Shown here in pieces: positions 22,615-34,313 of a stretch of DNA of 64,000 nucleotides. How positions within the stretch are numbered: position 1 is the first letter of the stretch; every line of letters starts with the position of its first letter. The position numbers and the translations under genes were made by a program. The notes beneath the pieces are model-generated. The model saw only the letters and a list, made by a program, of their open reading frames with translations. It had not been told where the DNA came from and made no database searches. This stretch comes from Polytrichum commune (taxonomy: Eukaryota > Streptophyta > Polytrichopsida > Polytrichales > Polytrichaceae): the NCBI GenBank assembly GCA_950295325.1, contig OX485804.1, forward strand, positions 51,386,429 through 51,450,428. Direction: 5' to 3'.

Positions 22615-22790
22615 ATAAGTTACAAATGAACCGGTTGAGTTTGAGAAATAACCGGTTGAAGTTCAAGACTTCGGGAGAATTACCAATCGTTTTAGAGGAA
22701 TCTATAGAATATACCCTAAATTTCATTTGTTTTTAAAGGAAGATGTCAACATGTTTCTGCTTGGACTTGGAAACACTATAATCTTGACCG
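22615..22790. repeat. ACCGGTT-rich repeat, inverted copy
   Basis: ATGAACCGGTTGAGTTTGAG and AACCGGTTGAAGTTCAAGAC are the complement of 21055-21110. With 20955-21145 it forms an inverted pair about 1.85 kb across. Confidence 0.5.
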
Positions 22791-22841
22791 ATTTTGTCCC
22801 AAAAAATCTCCCCGCACACTGGCCGGCAGCGAGAGAGCTAA

Positions 22842-23368
22842 GGGCCACTTCACACACAAGACCAAAGGCCCGTGACCTTTGCAATTTAAGAGCTCTCATT
22901 GGTCAAAAGGGTGGAGACTGTCCAAGTTTACTTCACACACGAAGGTGAAGGCCTAAAAGCCCAAAGAAAATTTCATGGATGAAAAGTCTACATGGAGTCC
23001 TACATGGCGGACTGTGGAAAAGGTTTCATGGTCTCCCGGAGTTTTCGTGAGACCATGATTTTTTCCAGCAGGATAGATTGCAAGGCAAATTACAAGCTAG
23101 ATTCCAAGACAAACAAACACCACCAAGTAATTCTCTAAAATTGATAGAGTTTGAGACATATTATATTAAACCAAATCCTCCCCTCTTTTTCCACCAACAT
23201 AATATGCAATGGTCCCGCAACATGGTCCATTTTCACTTCACACTATGCTTGAGGGCCCATGACTACCTAAAACGGCTTTCCCAACACCCATGGGACGGCC
23301 TTTGGATGAGAGTCAAGGGTCCTCACCATTACAAGGTCACGGCTCTTGGCTCATGTGTGAAGTGGCCC
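22842..23368. mobile_element. Tourist-like miniature element, TAA target duplication
   Basis: Ends GGGCCACTTCACACA (left) and its reverse complement (right) match exactly over 15 bases, with weaker similarity beyond. TAA lies immediately outside both ends (22839-22841 and 23369-23371), the 3-bp TWA duplication of PIF/Harbinger elements. No transposase frame is present. A related partial copy begins at about 41084. Confidence 0.65.
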
Positions 23369-24333
23369 TAAGGTAATGGAAGGAACATGTCACTTATAAT
23401 TTTCTGAATAATACCTCACGTGCATGTACTTAGTTTTTGAGGCACTGATGATGAAGGCCCGGATTTCAAAACGGATCACGTACACTGTAACAGCAATCCA
23501 CTAAAAGATAATCCTTATCAAAATTTTATAAAAAAATTATTCATGCATGATACTAGGAACATTACATCTGTGCCTTCTTATCTATGTAGTCGTCTTTTGG
23601 CCAATGTCAAACACATTCTTTCTCATTTTCACCAAAATTAAGGGTTTCGACACCAATTGACTTCTGCATAACATTCTTTAGATCCATAACATTGTTTTGT
23701 AGGACTAACAATATTCAACGTGAATGTGGGGAATATTTTTGAGAATATTGTCAATCCCATAAAACATTGTCATGAATTTGAATAATGTCATGTGAACATT
23801 CTTTAAACATTATGAATTGTCAGAAGCGGGGAGGAATTCTCTATGACTTTCCAATAGACGTCAAGGATAACCCTATTATCAATTCGAACAAGATGGCTTC
23901 CTATAATCATTTCATGCCAACTACTGACAGTACCACGGTGGTGTGATAAAAATTGGGTTCTCTCCAGTTTGTTGTTGATTCGTGCCAACCCCAATAGCTG
24001 CATGATCTTTACCCATGGCTAGCATGACGTTGTTGACCAATGGCCTCCAAGTTGATAGTTAAAGTTTTGCAGGCGAAAATGTTGATTACTATTATAGAGC
24101 TCGGGAGATTTATATACTGTCAGCCAAACTTATCCCTAAATCAAAGTCAAAGAACCCAAATTAGACTAATGAACTTAAATTAGCATGAACCAACAACCAA
24201 CCTACAAGGAGCATGTTTATATTATTACCCCCTCAAAATCAACCCCCTTCATAGGGGCTCATATTTGACCACGTGAAGCTAGAGTAAATGTTGCTTGTAA
24301 CAACAATAGAAAGTCACCAAAATACAATCTAAA

Positions 24334-24676
24334 CTCTGTAATATCAACCTCCTTAATATCATTCTTTCTCTTATATCCTGAAACCCTAGGGAACTGATGT
24401 TCTCAATTTAAATCTCACTTCTTGTCATCATGTTTCCCTCCCATATATCATGGGGTTCATCATGGAAATCAACCACCAAAGAGTTCAAACCACATGTTTG
24501 CAAACATCATGTCGTCATCATTATAATTATTATCATTATTGCAATGTTGACTTTGTGTTATTCCATAATGTCACATACTACACTAATTCTCTTTATCGTG
24601 CATCCATCCATGTTTACACCACATAACTCCTTAATATCACAAGCACTTTGGTTGTCACAAAGTCTGATATTACGGA
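24334..24676. mobile_element. Miniature element, CTCCGTAATATCA type, opposite orientation
   Basis: Left end CTCTGTAATATCA and right end TGATATTACGGAG pair at 12 of 13 bases. The body matches 21497-21850 inverted. An (ATT)n-like tract at 24520-24540 is shared with the first copy as AATAATGATGACAATAATTA. Confidence 0.5.
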
Positions 24677-25355
24677 GCGGTGGAGTGTCCTTTCTCATCT
24701 TTCTAAAAGAAGCACTTCTTATTGCATCTTCCTTCCCAAAAGTGAAACAACACGTTTACTTCACTTGACAATATAATTCTCAACGCCAAGGTGGGGGGGG
24801 GCCACATCCGGGCAGGGCATGAAATTTTGACCTCGTGCAATTGGCAACTTGCCCATTTGATGAGTGATGCTTTTGTGGTTCTTCTGACACATGGCCAAAT
24901 TTTGGACAGGAAAATAGATGAAACTTTCGAAGGAAACCTAAACACGACCTTTCCCTAAAAGGCATCAAAAGTTTCGCCGGTTCAACACCATAACTAGCAT
25001 CCGGGACCTCGAATTAGTATAGTTGGAATTCCTTAAGAATTAACCTATGCAGAATTAACATCTTTCCATCTATAAGATTGGTGGGGCCAAATTCAACTAG
25101 AGCCAACCATCTATTAAACCTAGGCTCCGGAAAGGAGCCAAACATCTATGAAACCTAGGCTTTGGGAAGGAGCCAAACTTTTGGCAAGGTTTTTACTAGA
25201 GTCTTTTCACCTTCATAACATTGTTGGGGATGTCGAGGGCTGGGGCAAACCAACCCGTACATTGGTTCCTTGAAGGCAAGGGTTTAGGCATCCAACAAGG
25301 AACGAGTGTATGAGTTGGTTTGCCCAAATTGACGTCGAGGGACTAGCAACCCGTA

Positions 25356-25655
25356 CACTACACGAAATAGGATATTCAGTGTTCGATTATATTTAGTGTT
25401 GTTACCACCCTACCCTGCTCAACACTAGTTTTCAATTCCTTGACAATTAGTGTTACACATAAATGTGCTGCTACCTTCCCCACTGCCACCTCCCTTATTA
25501 TATCCTTTTTTCTTCTTCATATCTTCATTAACACTAAATTCAAACATATAACTTCCACATTTGATCATAGTTGATAATTAGTGTTTGAGTTTATAATTAA
25601 TGTTATTAACTTTCATAAGGTTATTGATATTTAGTGTATGCATTCATATTTAGTG
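25356..25655. mobile_element. CACTAAATA-type element inserted in a tandem repeat
   Basis: Starts CACTACACGAAATAGG, ends CATATTTAGTG, with TA on each side. The flanks are parts of two neighbouring ~110-bp repeat units (TTCCTTG..GCAAGGGTTTAGG); the uninterrupted unit reads AACCCGTACATTGGTTCC, an approximate empty site. Confidence 0.5.
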
Positions 25656-26663
25656 TAGTTCCTTGGAGACAAGGGTTTAGGCATCCAACAAAGAACGAAT
25701 GTATGGGTTGATTCACCCAAATTGACGTCAAGGAGACATACTCAACTAAGTTTAGAGCTAGACACTGACCTTGGGTCCAAGATGGACCCAAAAAATTGGC
25801 ACACATTTTACGGAGGGCAAGATTTTACTTGATCCCCTTTACATTGGGAAGATGGGTACGGCCCAACTCCCACAATTTTTCAAAAACCTCGGCCCCATAA
25901 TGGGGCCCAATTTTTTTGACGGGAGGTAGGTTTGTGCTAGCTAGCCTCCTTTTTAGCCCGGGAAATTTGGTGGGGACTTGCTCAACATCTAACCTTGGCC
26001 GCAAGTGCCAAAACTTTTGGTCATCCTATGGAGGAAAAGTTGTTGCCATTTAACCCCTTACCTTGGTAAGATTGGTGGGCCCCACTTCAACATTTAACCT
26101 TGGCCCCATAAGGAGACAAAAAAGGTTGCCAAACCTTATATTGGAGAAAATATTGTTACGTGACTCCCTTTACTTTTGGGACGAACTCATGGCTCCGGGG
26201 AAAAGAGCTAAGACTTTAGCAAAAGTAGAAGTGCAGGTTTTACCGGATTACATTTACCTCGTGAAGATTGGTGGGTCCCGACTTGACTAGAGCCAAACAT
26301 CTTATCACGGTCCCACAAAGGAAGTCAAATTATGGCGATCTTGATAAAGGGCAAGTTTTTACTACACCTTGGGTGGATGAATGGGCCCACAACAACATCT
26401 TTGAACCTTGACCCCATCAAAACTTTGGCAAATCTTTGAAAGGCGAGTTTCTACCAAGGTAGATGGTGCTTTATACCAACACCCTAAAACCTTGCACACT
26501 TTGAAGTTTATATTGATAATGTCCACCACCTTAACATTAGGTTCTCGGGGTGGGTTTAGGTCATCCACCTAGCCAATAAAAATTTCGAACCCTTGCAACT
26601 TTTATTTACAAAAGTCAATTAAGACATATTTTGGTGCATTGGAAATTCATATCGATTGTCAAT

Positions 26664-26665
<2 letters not shown>

Positions 26666-26694
<29 letters not shown>
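26666..26694. repeat. (CT)n microsatellite
   Basis: About 14 CT units. Confidence 0.95.
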
Positions 26695-26696
<2 letters not shown>

Positions 26697-27310
26697 CACC
26701 ATCTACCTTAGGGTGAGTCAACATCAAGGTCTGGGTTTAAGAAACTTTAGGTCCAAAACACCCTTTGGTGGACCTTAATTTTGAACTCAAAGTTGGACCC
26801 AAGCTTGAAGATTGATTCGTCATACTATAAAAGAAAAATGTTTAATCAATGAAGACCGTCAAGATATGACAAAAAAGATGCCACATCAACACCACTTCAT
26901 TCTTTTCATACATTGCATCTGGACCCTACTGTAAACTCCTTGGGTCCAAAATTGTACTCTTGACCAATAAGATTGCTTGATTGTTGAATTATTTCTTTGG
27001 TCTTGGACCCTATTGTACCATAGAGGACTCTCTATGGTACCTTTACAAGTGTCATAATGCAATTTCCACGTGGAATTTAAAGAAGGTCTTAACCAATGTA
27101 AGGTTGGCATGTGGCAAAGCTTGAGGAAAAAATCATTATTTTTTGTCAAAATAGAGAGCCCTCTATGGTAAACCCTTACAAAGAATCACCGGAAAACTTT
27201 ACCAGCCCCTTGGAAGGCAAAGTTTCTCTCCAGTAGACCTCCTTTACCAAGGGATAAATGGTGGGCCCCGACTCTACTACATCAAGACATTGGCCATCAT
27301 GGGCCTCACA

Positions 27311-28382
27311 TTGACACCAAAGAAAACTGATGCAACTAGAGTAGAGGTGTCGATAACCAATCACTTAAGACATTTTGCGCCAAATGTGGAGAAATATAAG
27401 GAGGTGCAAATCTAACCTGTGTAGGAAGATAGAAATAAGGAAGATCACAATTTATTTGGTAATTTTATTTCTTAAATTGAAAATATTCTGAATTTTTGAA
27501 ACCAAAAGTTGATCCGAACATAGTACAAATGTCTAAAATTTGTCATAATCACTCATTTCAAATAATCATTCCTCCTCCCTTTAGCACCCTCACAACTGAG
27601 ACATGTGTCATGGCGCTATTGGTTTTGGGCTTATCGAAATTCGGTCCCAAACTGGATTGAAATTCCGCTACCCTATAGATTGCCCATTGGGTCGAGAGTT
27701 CGGGAAGTTTTTGAAGCCTTAGTGGCTAATTGCCGGTAGTTGCTACGAAGGAGCGGATTTTTCCAATTTACATTGGCAAGAGCCGGTCTTTTGTAAAATC
27801 AATCGGCCAATTGCCTATATTTTCATATTTTCATTGGCCAATATCCGATTAAATGGAATTCATATCGGCACTAATTGTTTAAAAAATGTATGAAAAGTTA
27901 TTAGAAATCATTTCTTAGTACAAAATCTTGAATAAGTGAAAAGAAAGGCATGTTCAAAACTTTAAATTTGAAGAGTTAATATCCTTGGCAGGAATTGAAC
28001 CTAGCAATGCCTTCACCACTTGAAGGCCAAGGGTCCCCCAATTCTTCATAGAAGCAATTGGATTTGGTCATGGAAAGGTTGCATAATTCAAAAAGTTTAA
28101 GGTTAAGGGTACTTCCTCAAGTGCATCATCAGATGCCCCAAACAAATAGCGCTCTGGATGCTTCCGGCTGAAATCTAGTAACTCACAAGAAGAATCGGCT
28201 ACATTTCCGGGACATTTTCTGGTCCATCGGCTAATTGCCGGAGGATTGAAATTACAGTCGGATTACCATCCGATGGTTGGAAATTTGGACCGGCCATGAG
28301 GGGAAATCCATCAGCTGATAATGAACTAGCCGTCGGTTTTCCCCGAACATAGATTGGGTCTTGACCGGGAATGACACGTCGA
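27311..28382. other. Intergenic, no gene seen
   Basis: Apart from the possible SINE boxes, only non-coding sequence with GCCGGTTAATTGCC-like words (27710-27850 and 28200-28245). Confidence 0.35.
27985..28035 (-). repeat. Possible tRNA-derived SINE promoter boxes
   Basis: On the - strand, TGGCCTTCAAGTGG (A-box-like, 28016-28029) is followed 14 bases later by GGTTCAATTCC (B-box, 27991-28001). No full tRNA cloverleaf and no poly-A tail were identified. Confidence 0.25.
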
Positions 28383-28620
28383 CTATATATAGTGACAAAG
28401 GGGCAGCAGGCAGACAGGGAGGACCGGGCAGGGCGGCGGGCTGCAAAAATATATTATTGGCCCCGCCACCACGTGTCTGGGTCCCACCCCCGTTCCACCA
28501 GCTTCCAGGGTTCTTGCGGACCTCCCAAAGGCCATGTTCATATGCATGTGATTGCAAGCATCGTGGCTGCCATCAGCTTGATTCTCCAAAGTCACAGTGT
28601 AATTGTAAGTGAGCTCAACA
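28383..28620 (+). promoter_or_regulatory. Possible TATA box and 5' leader exon of the lipase gene
   Basis: CTATATATAG at 28383-28392 is a good TATA box on the + strand. About 220 bases downstream, a strong splice donor (ATT|GTAAGTGAG at 28604) could pair with the pyrimidine-rich acceptor TTCTATGTTGCAG ending at 29979, 75 bases upstream of the lipase ATG. This would give a leader exon and a 1.4-kb leader intron. A G-box-like CACGTG lies at about 28471. The whole arrangement is inferred; transcript ends would decide. Confidence 0.3.
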
Positions 28621-29010
28621 AGTAGTTGTTTCCATTGGCAATAAAGCAGACTCGACGCAGGGACTCAGATTTCCCAAGTTTTGGTTCGGTTAGTGGGCGA
28701 CTCGGAGTTCCTGGAGATGCTACTTATGTCCATGTGAGAAAGGCAACGGCACGTGATTGCCATGTGATTGTCATTTGATTGCAAAGCGGTCAAGGAGTTC
28801 GGGAATTGAGTTAACTCGCAGTGCCAGCTTGACTAGTTTAGTGTGTATTAACATAGATACTTAAGAAGGTGGTGGAGGAGGAGGAGGAGAAGACGAAGAA
28901 GCAGCTTGGACACCCTTCGGTTGGGCGGTGACGAAGATTTTGGAAGAGACTTGGAGGTGGGCGGTGATTCTGAACGAATTTATTTCCATTGGTGCTTTGG
29001 GGTTTGGGCT

Positions 29011-29040
29011 GGTTGGTTGGTTGGTTGGTTGGTTGGTTGG
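29011..29040. repeat. (GGTT)n microsatellite
   Basis: Seven tetranucleotide units in the region upstream of the lipase. Confidence 0.95.
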
Positions 29041-29649
29041 GTGTCATCAGCTGCCGAGTACTGGGAATTCGAGGGTGCAGTGGTAACTTTGAGTGTCATA
29101 TAATATAATGGTTGTGTGGTGTTGCGGATGTGGGAAGCATTTCAATGGGTTTGTGGCTCATTGGGGATCATCATCATCATATGGAATCTTGAGTGGTGTA
29201 AAGCTCGGGGTGTATATGTGAAAGAGAAGAAGTGGTCGGTGGGTGCTATGCGCAAAATCTTGTGGATCAGCGGTGGGTTAGCCCAAAATTCAGTGATGGT
29301 TAACATCACATCACATACTCTTCTTCATTGACAAGGTTAATTTATTCATGTTATCACCGTCGTCACCTGTTTGAGTCCAATACCGCAAATCATTGCACTC
29401 ATCTCCAAAGTGAACTCTACAACCGTTTTTGTTGTTGGTCAAGCAGTTTCAACACGTGCTATTTTTTGAATTGGGTTTTGGAACTGCCTCTTCTGTTAAC
29501 CAGTGTGTTGTTGTGATGATGCACTTGTAGGTTGAGCCTCCTCACGAAGTTTTTGGAAGTCGATTGTAATGTAAAGTTATACGCGGCTTTTGTTGCTTTG
29601 TTATGTGCTTTTGTTACATGACGGTCTTAGGACTCTGCTTCATATGTAA

Positions 29650-29910
29650 ATTAGGGTTGAAGGAATGGGTTGAATGAGGGGTTGAACGGTGGGTTGAATT
29701 GGTTTTTGTAAAGGATTGCTTACAGTTGGGAATGGTGGGTTGAATGAATGGGTTGTTTCAGTTTTGGTGAACGATTGCTGATAATTTGGAATGATAGGTT
29801 GTTTTGGTTTAGGTGGAGGGTTGCTCACAATTAAGAACGATGGGTTTTTCCTGCTTAGGTGAGGGATTTCTTACAATTTGGAGTGAGGGGTTGTTTTGGT
29901 TTGGGTGCCA
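29650..29910 (+). repeat. Imperfect ~50-60-bp tandem repeat upstream of the lipase
   Basis: Variants of GGGTTGAATG...GATTGCT.ACA.TTGGGAATG repeat about four times. The proline-rich - strand frame here is a by-product. If the leader intron is real, this lies inside it. Confidence 0.5.
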
Positions 29911-30053
29911 CACATGTTGAACGATTGGTGCCAGTAAACCTCTGATATGTGACTGATTCTTCTTCCTTCTATGTTGCAGCAAATTGTCGACAGAGCTTGA
30001 ATTGAGCTCCAGGGGCAGGCATCGACACACATCACAATAAGTTTCAAAGAGAG

Positions 30054-33000
30054 ATGATGGCCATCCTGTGCCATAGACCATTAAGGTCATGTGGGGCTCC
30101 TAGAGCTGTATCTTCTCAGGATGCACCTAGCAGTAGTTCAAAATCTCCGAGTCACAAACCTGAATCAGTTCGACCACCTCAAGTACCTTCATCATCATCA
30201 TCACCATCATCATCTTCTTCTTCTTCTCCTCCTAACCCTGCTCTATCTCACTCTGTTGAAGAGAAACCTAATACATCAGAATCATTGGGTTTATCCTCCT
30301 CTTTTTCTCATTTAGGTTCACTACCGTTGCCCTTACCCATACATCTAACAGTGCCACGACTACAACCTCGGTCTGTGTTTCCTTCCCCTCTTAAGTTTCT
30401 CTGGTTTCATAGGGAGAATCAATTAGAAAAAGATCATGGAGATAAGGAAGCTGAAGAAGAAGAAGGGGAAGGGAACCAGGAGCCTCTGTCATTTACGTCT
30501 GCCCCAAGGTTAGGGGATGACAACGATGGACGAATGCATGTAGATTTGGAAACATCTGCACAGGAGCTCAGAAGGAAGGATGCAGAGGGTGAGATGAAAG
30601 TAGGGATCGGTGAGAGATCAAAGAGCTGGGTACCAAATTTGGTGAACCTGACCTATTTGTGGAGGAAGATTGATTCTTCTAAGAGTGGTGGTGAAGAGGG
30701 TGGTGGTGATCTTCACATGCGGGTGCCGGGGACCTGTCATGATTGTGGATGTAAGACATGTCATGCTGATCACTACTTACATTCGGAGGTGAAACTAAAA
30801 AAATCGGTGATGAGTTTCGAGGTTCCAGTGGTGCACGACAAGGAGAATTTCAGGAGGTTCTTGCATTGTGTGAACTACCCACAAGTGAAGTTCCTGGCTC
30901 GTATGTCGTATCTTGTGAATCAGGCGTATTATATTCCTGAAATCAAGGTTAGTGTCTGGACACTCTTATGATTATTTGTGGTGCTTCGTCATGGTTTGTA
31001 TAGAACCATGATTGTGAAATGTGTTATTTGAGTTCTGTCATCATAGTCTAATCATCAGCAGACACATGTAGTTGCAAAAATGACTTCTATTTAGGCCATG
31101 CATTGGGATTTCATTTGAGTGTCGGTGGAGAAAGGATTTGACATGCTTGTCAGTCTTTGCTATTCTGTATGTCTCACAGAATTTGGAAACATGGAAACAC
31201 CAAATTGAATCGTGATATACATGTGATATGAGGAACAGCATTTTCTGATAGTGGCCATGGATTACAGAAAAATGAGCTTCTAAAGCGTTACCGCCTTCGG
31301 TTTGTCACTTCTTCGCTGGATAGGAAGGCAGCCTTGGCAGCTATGGAGAAGGCTGCTCTTGCAGAGAAAGAGAAGCTTGCTGGTCCAGACAAAAAGAAAT
31401 CTATTGCAGAGAAAAGATCGGATAAGAAGATGATTGGAAACGCTTTGAATTCAGAAGAGACTGAGAAGAAAGATGCTTCTTCAGGGGCTGCACAAGCTAC
31501 TTATGCTATGGCTGCGACTGCAGCTTCGTACCTTGCTTATCAAACGAAGTCACTTTTGCCTTTCAAGGGTTTAACCTCAGCACAACAAAAAACTGTGAAA
31601 GAAGCAGCTGAATCAGAATTGCCAAGTCGTCAAGGTGGAGAAATACAGTTGAAGGATAAAAAGGACTTAGGCAACCTAGAAGAAGAGAATTATAAGCATT
31701 TGAACGATGATGCAGGAACCAATGAGAATGTCACACAAGAATTGAAAGTTGCAGACAATTTTAACAGCAAGTACATTCCGATGGATGTGCCTGCAGCTGT
31801 GGAGACAGCTGCATCTGCAACTGGATTAGTTGTGGCTGAGGATGATACAAAGGATGCTGTGGCTGAAGTGTTGCAATCTGATGCAATGTGTCCTTGTGAG
31901 TGGTTTGTATGTGATGAAGAAGGTACAAGTAAACGGTATTTTATCATTCAAGGATCCGATTCTTTGGCCTCATGGCAAGCCAATCTTCTTTTCGAGTCAA
32001 GCTTGTTTGAGGTAAGAAGAGTGCAACATCATCAGATTCCTAATAATTTCTAGCATACTGTGGTTAATTTGTTTACATTTCTTGAATCCTTAATGATAAT
32101 AAGTCAAAATACCTTTCATCAGATTGACTAGAAGTTAGCTTGTGAGATGTGTGTTCATATACCTTGTTTGGGAGTCTGATGTGTTCAAGGCACTTAAATT
32201 GTGCAGGATCCGGAGTGGGGAGTAATGGTGCACAGAGGAATTTATGAGGCCGCGAAGGGTCTCTATGAGCAACTCATGCCATTAATACAAGCTCATTTGG
32301 ATACTCATGGTGACAAGGCCAAGTTCTATTTTACAGGCCACTCTTTAGGAGGTAGTTTAGCGACGCTTCTTACACTGATGCTCTATCATAGGGGTGTCCT
32401 GCCATTATCTGCTATATTACCAGTTTATACTTTTGGTTCCCCAAGCATTATGTGCGGAGGAGACTGGCTACTTAAGAAGCTTGGCTTCCCTTTGAGTCAT
32501 GTGCAGTCGGTGGTGATGCACTATGACATTGTTCCCCGTTCCTTTGCATGTCACTACCCAGACCAAGTTGTTGAGGTTCTGAAGCGACTTAATGGGACTT
32601 TCCGGAAACATGCATGCCTACAAAATCAGGTATTCCAACATACTCCAACTTTTTTATTCTATCCTGGATGCAAACCTTACTCTCAATACTACTGGATTAC
32701 CTATTTAGCATTCACAAAATCCTCCTGGAGTGTTTCCCCCTTAAACTGAAATAGGTTGCTCTTCATTCAAACACTACCTCCGAGCATGCACCCTTGGGAG
32801 GATCACTTCTTTGTAGTTAATGGAACCACTTGAGAACAAGGGGAATATTCAGGGCGGGTATACATAATATCATATACTCTTAGGATCTTCCCAAAACCTA
32901 CAGTATATTTATGGGATATTCCAAGATATTTTTTGAAATGTATTTCTAAGACCCTATTTACTTCTAAATAAAATGTAGCTCAAAACTATAAACAAGACTA

Positions 33001-34313
33001 TATTTGCATAAGTGACCCTCCTGAGCATGGATTGCAAGTGGAAATACATTATTGATATTGTATGCTAAACAACCAGTGGAAATGTATAGGGGACGAATTC
33101 CTGATGAAGAGTCCCAATGAGTTAATGGAGAACCTTAGTGTCTTTTGATTGTTCTTGTTTGCAATCTATGAAAATGGCAGCTGACATATACAATGGTGCT
33201 GTGTTTAGAAATTGATGTATGCTCCAATGGGAAAGATGATGATACTTCAACCAGATCAGCAACAAGCACCTAATCATCCTCTCCTGCCACCTGGCAATGC
33301 ATTGTACCAAGTTCGACACCCTAATTCTGTTGGCAGCGAAGACAGCAGCATTACAGATCCACATAGTCATGCATCAATGCTGGCGAAGGAAGTGCGCTCG
33401 GCTGAGAGGAGTTTTCTCAACTCACCACACCCATTAGAGATTCTGAGTGACCCGGGTTCTTACGGTTCGGATGGCACGATATCAAGAGACCATGATGCGG
33501 CTAGTTATCATAAGGCTTTGAACACAACACTTAAAGAAGAGTTCAAGAAGTTGAGGCGGCTCAATCGGGATCAAAGACGGCGACTTTGGGGCCCTTCCTT
33601 GACGCGAACAAATTCGGGTAAGAGAATACATCGACCAGTGGTATCAGATGTTGTAACTGCGACCGACAGTAAGGACAGGGCGATTACAAAGGATAGGAGT
33701 AAGTTAAGGAGGTCTGTTAGTTTCCTGGCAACCGACGATAAGAATTTGAAGGACATTCCATCAGATTCACAAATGGAGCCATTGAGTAGGTGAGTCACAC
33801 TATGTAGGATGTAGTTTGTAGTTTGTAGTTTATAATATTCCACTCACATTTCATTAAACATTTGATAAGATAGGATCTGCATTCTATTGATGCCCGCAAC
33901 AGGAAAGGGGCAGCATTGTAACATAGTTACAACAACCCAAAGAAGGGTTTTGTTAATTGCAACAGAAGCTTAAGATTTTGACTGCCTGCCGCTTTTTTTC
34001 TCTTGAGCATTGCTGATGCTACTATTTTACTTGAATTCTTCCCTCGTTTTACTTGAAGACAACTTCTATCCTGAGCTGAAAATCCACCTGAATATCTAAT
34101 TATCATCTCCACCAACATCCAGGCAGTTGTCAATTTATGTGCAGAGTCTCTATTTTTGCTTGTAACCCCGAGTATGCGATTTGTTATCTTCAGATAGAGC
34201 ATCTTATGGACAAAGATGATGGTCAATCAAGCTTCCAACATTAGGAGTTGTAAATACCTCTTGCAGAGCAGCTTATTAATTGCAGGCCCGCCTCTGATGA
34301 CATGGAGAAGTGA
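30054..34313 (+). CDS. PLIP: PLIP-type plastid class-3 lipase
   Basis: Alpha/beta-hydrolase of the plant PLASTID LIPASE group, which releases acyl groups from thylakoid lipids. Exons: 30054-30947, 31268-32011, 32207-32629, 33209-33789 or 33793, and probably 34286-34313. If exon 4 is spliced at AG|GTGAGT (33789/33790), a last exon adds eight residues (889 aa); if not, the donor itself supplies a TGA at 33791-33793 (881 aa). Residues 1-45 are Ser/Pro-rich and transit-peptide-like. Landmarks: ARMSYLVNQAYYIPEIK (282-298), CEWFVCDEE and SDSLASWQANLLFE at the end of exon 2, GHSLGG with nucleophile Ser592, HYDIVPR with Asp653, then APMGKMMILQP and NSPHPLEILSD as in Arabidopsis PLIP1-3. An acidic region (about 123-143) and a Cys cluster at 228-237 precede the lipase domain. 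Intron 3 contains half of a miniature transposon. Confidence 0.92.
32747..33135 (+). mobile_element. Right half of a GAGTTATCC-family element in lipase intron 3
   Basis: GAAATAGGTTGCTCTTCATT through ATTGTATGC..AACAACCAGTGGA and GAGTCCCAATGAGTTAATGG matches the right half of the copies in the AAE introns. The left half is missing or too diverged to see. AT-rich sequence at 32855-33000 may be a separate insertion. Confidence 0.5.

Larger units (their letters stand above)
25060..27310 (+). repeat. Decayed tandem repeat (GATTGGTGGGCCC units)
   Basis: Irregularly spaced units (about 100-195 bases) share AAGATTGGTGGGCCCCACTT, AACATTTAACCTTGGCCCCA, AAAACTTTTGGC and GTTTTTAC. Clear starts lie near 25076, 25845, 25968, 26065, 26260, 26365 and 27240. 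A CACTAAATA element (25356) and a CT repeat (26666) interrupt it. No gene. Confidence 0.5.

Noticed and set aside
30091-30315. Histidine- and leucine-rich frame
   Set aside because: Out-of-frame reading of the Ser-rich part of lipase exon 1.
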